Assembly: GCA_017744365.1 (NCBI GenBank)
Contig: JAGIBL010000005.1
Span: forward strand, 124,001 to 188,000
Length of the DNA stretch: 64,000 nucleotides
Reading direction: 5' to 3'
DNA from: Nocardioidaceae bacterium
GTDB lineage: Bacteria; Actinomycetota; Actinomycetes; Propionibacteriales; Nocardioidaceae
Position numbers and translations under genes: made by a program. Position 1 is the stretch's first letter; every line of letters begins with the position of its first letter. Under the pieces are notes generated by a model. That model had not been told where the DNA came from. It ran no database searches and saw only the letters and a program-made list of their open reading frames with translations. Positions 62,314 through 64,000 of this stretch are shown one piece after another.

Positions 62314-62907
62314 TCAGACCAGGCCCAGGATCCGCGCCTCGAGTGAGTCCCGGACCGCCGGCGTGACGGCGCGCTCGATCTCGCGCTGGAGGTCGTCCGG
62401 GTCGTCGAGGTGGGCCAGCAGGTCGCGCAGGTCGAGGTTGTCGACGGTGCGCAGCAGGATGTCGTCGGTCTTGAGCGCGGCGTTCACCACCGAGTCCGGG
62501 AGGGCGCGGATCGCGGCCTTCAGGAGTCTGTTGAGGTCCATCGCGTCGAGGGCCTCGTCGACCAGGTCCGAGGCCGGGGGCAGCGTGCCGTCCGCCTTCA
62601 TCCGTCGTACGGCGGAGCGCAGGCCGTCGTGCAGGGCGCCGACCTGCGCGTCGGTCCGCGACGCCGGGTCGGCCAGGTCCAGGGTGAGCGTCTCGCGGGT
62701 GACGTGCAGCCGGCAGGCGGCGGCGTCGATGCCGAGCAGCACCAGGCGCTCGGTGAGGCCGTCGATGCCGTCGGCCTGCGAGGTGACCTTCCGGGCCGCG
62801 CACGGGTCGGCCGGGTGCAGCGGCTCGAAGGAACCACCGCCGGCGGCGACCTGGATGCCGAGGACCGCGCACACCAGGGCCAGTGCGGCCAGCGGAAGCG
62901 ACCTCAT
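62314..62907 (-). CDS. Secreted protein of unknown function in an MFS operon
   Basis: A 197-aa protein with an N-terminal signal peptide (MRSLPLAALALVCAVLGIQVAAG). The mature part has two Cys (C36, C65) that could form a disulfide, and amphipathic helices with a D/L/R-rich C-terminal half (LDLRDLLAHLDDPDDL). It overlaps the MFS gene by an ATGA junction. I do not recognise the family. Confidence 0.75.
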   Translation of the reverse strand: MRSLPLAALALVCAVLGIQVAAGGGSFEPLHPADPCAARKVTSQADGIDGLTERLVLLGIDAAACRLHVTRETLTLDLADPASRTDAQVGALHDGLRSAVRRMKADGTLPPASDLVDEALDAMDLNRLLKAAIRALPDSVVNAALKTDDILLRTVDNLDLRDLLAHLDDPDDLQREIERAVTPAVRDSLEARILGLV

Positions 62908-64000
62908 GCCGTCCGCCTGCGGGGTGCGACCACGACGACCAGCGCCACCAGGGCGATCCCGGCGCCGAGCAGGAACGAGTCCCGGAACGCCCAGGTGGCG
63001 GCGCGTTCGAGCTGGACGTCGAGGTCGCGCTCGAGCCGGGCGGCCGCCGGGCGCTGGCCGGGGGAGAGGTCCGCGGTCGCGAACGCGTGGTGCAGGTCGG
63101 GAACGCGGCCCTGCTGGCCGACCAGGTCCGCGCCGAGCGCCTGGGCCAGGGCGATCTTGTCCTGCGGCAGCAGCGGTGCGTCCAGGACGAGCGAGGTGAT
63201 CGCCTGCTGCGCGGGGGCCTGGGCCTCCTGCAGGTCCGCGGTGAAGACCGGGGTGAGAATCGCCAGGCCCAGCACCACGCCGAGGTGGCGGGCGCCGATG
63301 GTCCAGCCCGCGTGGTGGACGCGGGGCAGCCGCATCTCCATCGCCTGCGCGGTGAGCCGGTCCACGGTCAGCCCGAGCCCGAGCCCGACCAGAGCCTGCG
63401 GAGCGACCGTCCAGGCCAGGTGCGCGGACGGCGGGATGGCCAGGCCGACCAGGCCGCCCGCGATGCACAGGCACCCGACCGCGACCTCGGTCCGCGCCGA
63501 GGGCCGGAACCACCGGGCCAACGGGCGCGCGGCCAGCGCGGCGAGCGGCACCACGGACACCGTCACCGCGGCGGTGGCCGGGGACCGGCGCCAGCCCTCG
63601 ACCAGCAGCAGCACCAGCAGGAACAGCGCCGCGGTCAGGGCCGCCGAGAGCAGCGCCAGGGTCAGGTTGGGCCGGACCGCCGGCCGGTGCCGGTCCTCGT
63701 CGGTCACCGGCCCGGCCGCGACCGCCAGCGCGGCCGGCACCGCGAGCACGGCGAACGGCACCTGCACCACGAAGATCGCCTGCCACGAGATCGCCTCGGT
63801 GAGCAGTCCGCCGACCACCGGACCGGCCGCGGTCCCGATCACGCCGGCGGTGACCCAGGTCGCGACACCGCGGCGCTCGCCGCGCTCGGTGACCAGCAGC
63901 TCCAGGCAGCCGACCAGGGCCAGGGCGCCGCCGAGCGCCTGCACGCACCGGGCGGCCACCAGCACGCCGATGGACCCGGCCACCGCGCACCAGGCCGAGG
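62904..64000 (-). CDS. MFS transporter, partial (5' end outside window)
   Basis: At least 365 codons remain; the frame stays open to the window edge, so the start is missing. Residues before the GTG at 63983 still look like membrane-protein coding. Features of a DHA2-type MFS exporter: AARCVQALGGALALV, GTAAGPVVGGLLTE, SWQAIFVVQVPFAVLAV and later helices, then a soluble loop (DLHHAFATADLSPGQRPAAARLERD) and a final helix. Drug or small-molecule efflux is inferred. Confidence 0.88.
   Translation of the reverse strand, partial: SAWCAVAGSIGVLVAARCVQALGGALALVGCLELLVTERGERRGVATWVTAGVIGTAAGPVVGGLLTEAISWQAIFVVQVPFAVLAVPAALAVAAGPVTDEDRHRPAVRPNLTLALLSAALTAALFLLVLLLVEGWRRSPATAAVTVSVVPLAALAARPLARWFRPSARTEVAVGCLCIAGGLVGLAIPPSAHLAWTVAPQALVGLGLGLTVDRLTAQAMEMRLPRVHHAGWTIGARHLGVVLGLAILTPVFTADLQEAQAPAQQAITSLVLDAPLLPQDKIALAQALGADLVGQQGRVPDLHHAFATADLSPGQRPAAARLERDLDVQLERAATWAFRDSFLLGAGIALVALVVVVAPRRRTA

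Overview
The window is about 72% GC and codon-dense. It carries actinobacterial core genes (GlbO-type globin, Rv2466c-type DsbA protein, DUF5130, a ClpP1/ClpP2 pair, mreBCD with PBP2 and RodA). Gene content, frequent GTG starts and the recurrent word GTACGACG/CGTCGTAC suggest a Nocardioidaceae member, probably Nocardioides or a close relative. The genus is an inference; the phylum is well supported. Most of the order follows the mycobacterial block I recall as Rv2478c to Rv2445c: ssb-like, ettA, thioesterase, glbO, DUF5130, pepN, Rv2466c-like, rpiB, nei, tig, clpP, clpX, valS, folC, DUF4233, ndk. This is chromosomal housekeeping territory. I see no prophage, insertion sequence, CRISPR array, biosynthetic cluster or defence island.

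Layout. 0-6.1 kb: aminopeptidase P, a PrsW-type membrane protease, and two adjacent dynamin/Era-like GTPases. 6.2-12.2 kb: SSB, EttA, a divergent MarR/YceI pair, a divergent thiolase/thioesterase pair around a KstR-like operator, and truncated haemoglobin. 12.2-21.5 kb: a very large membrane protein, MscS channel, DUF5130 cluster, PepN, a secreted CHAP protein and a DsbA-fold protein. 21.5-32.8 kb: MetRS, small membrane proteins, esterase, RDD protein, lipoprotein, RpiB, Nei, then a SpoIIE phosphatase / ECF sigma / membrane protein set. 32.8-39.5 kb: tRNA-Gly and tRNA-Pro, trigger factor, a lipase-like protein, ClpP1, ClpP2, ClpX. 39.5-50.4 kb: ValS, GNAT, FdhF/YdeP molybdoenzyme, alcohol dehydrogenase, FolC, DUF4233, acyl-CoA synthetase, Ndk. 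50.4-57 kb: DUF937 and the mreB-mreC-mreD-PBP2-rodA elongasome operon. 57-64 kb: a Ca2+/H+ antiporter-like protein, nitronate monooxygenase, B12/radical-SAM protein, DUF4396 under a CsoR-like operator, and the 3' part of an MFS operon.

The genes form functional groups: protein quality control (tig, clpP1P2, clpX, prsW, pepN, pepP), translation (metG, valS, ettA, two tRNAs), cell-wall elongation (mre operon) and lipid/CoA metabolism (thiolase, thioesterase, acyl-CoA synthetase). The more unusual signals are non-coding. One is a 108-bp four-unit inverted repeat present twice, each time between convergent genes. Others are a 12-bp palindrome acting as two back-to-back -10 boxes, two KstR-like palindromes, a CsoR-like operator without a local csoR, DnaA-box-like words before ssb, and many leaderless start signals. 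No intergenic stretch exceeds 300 bases.
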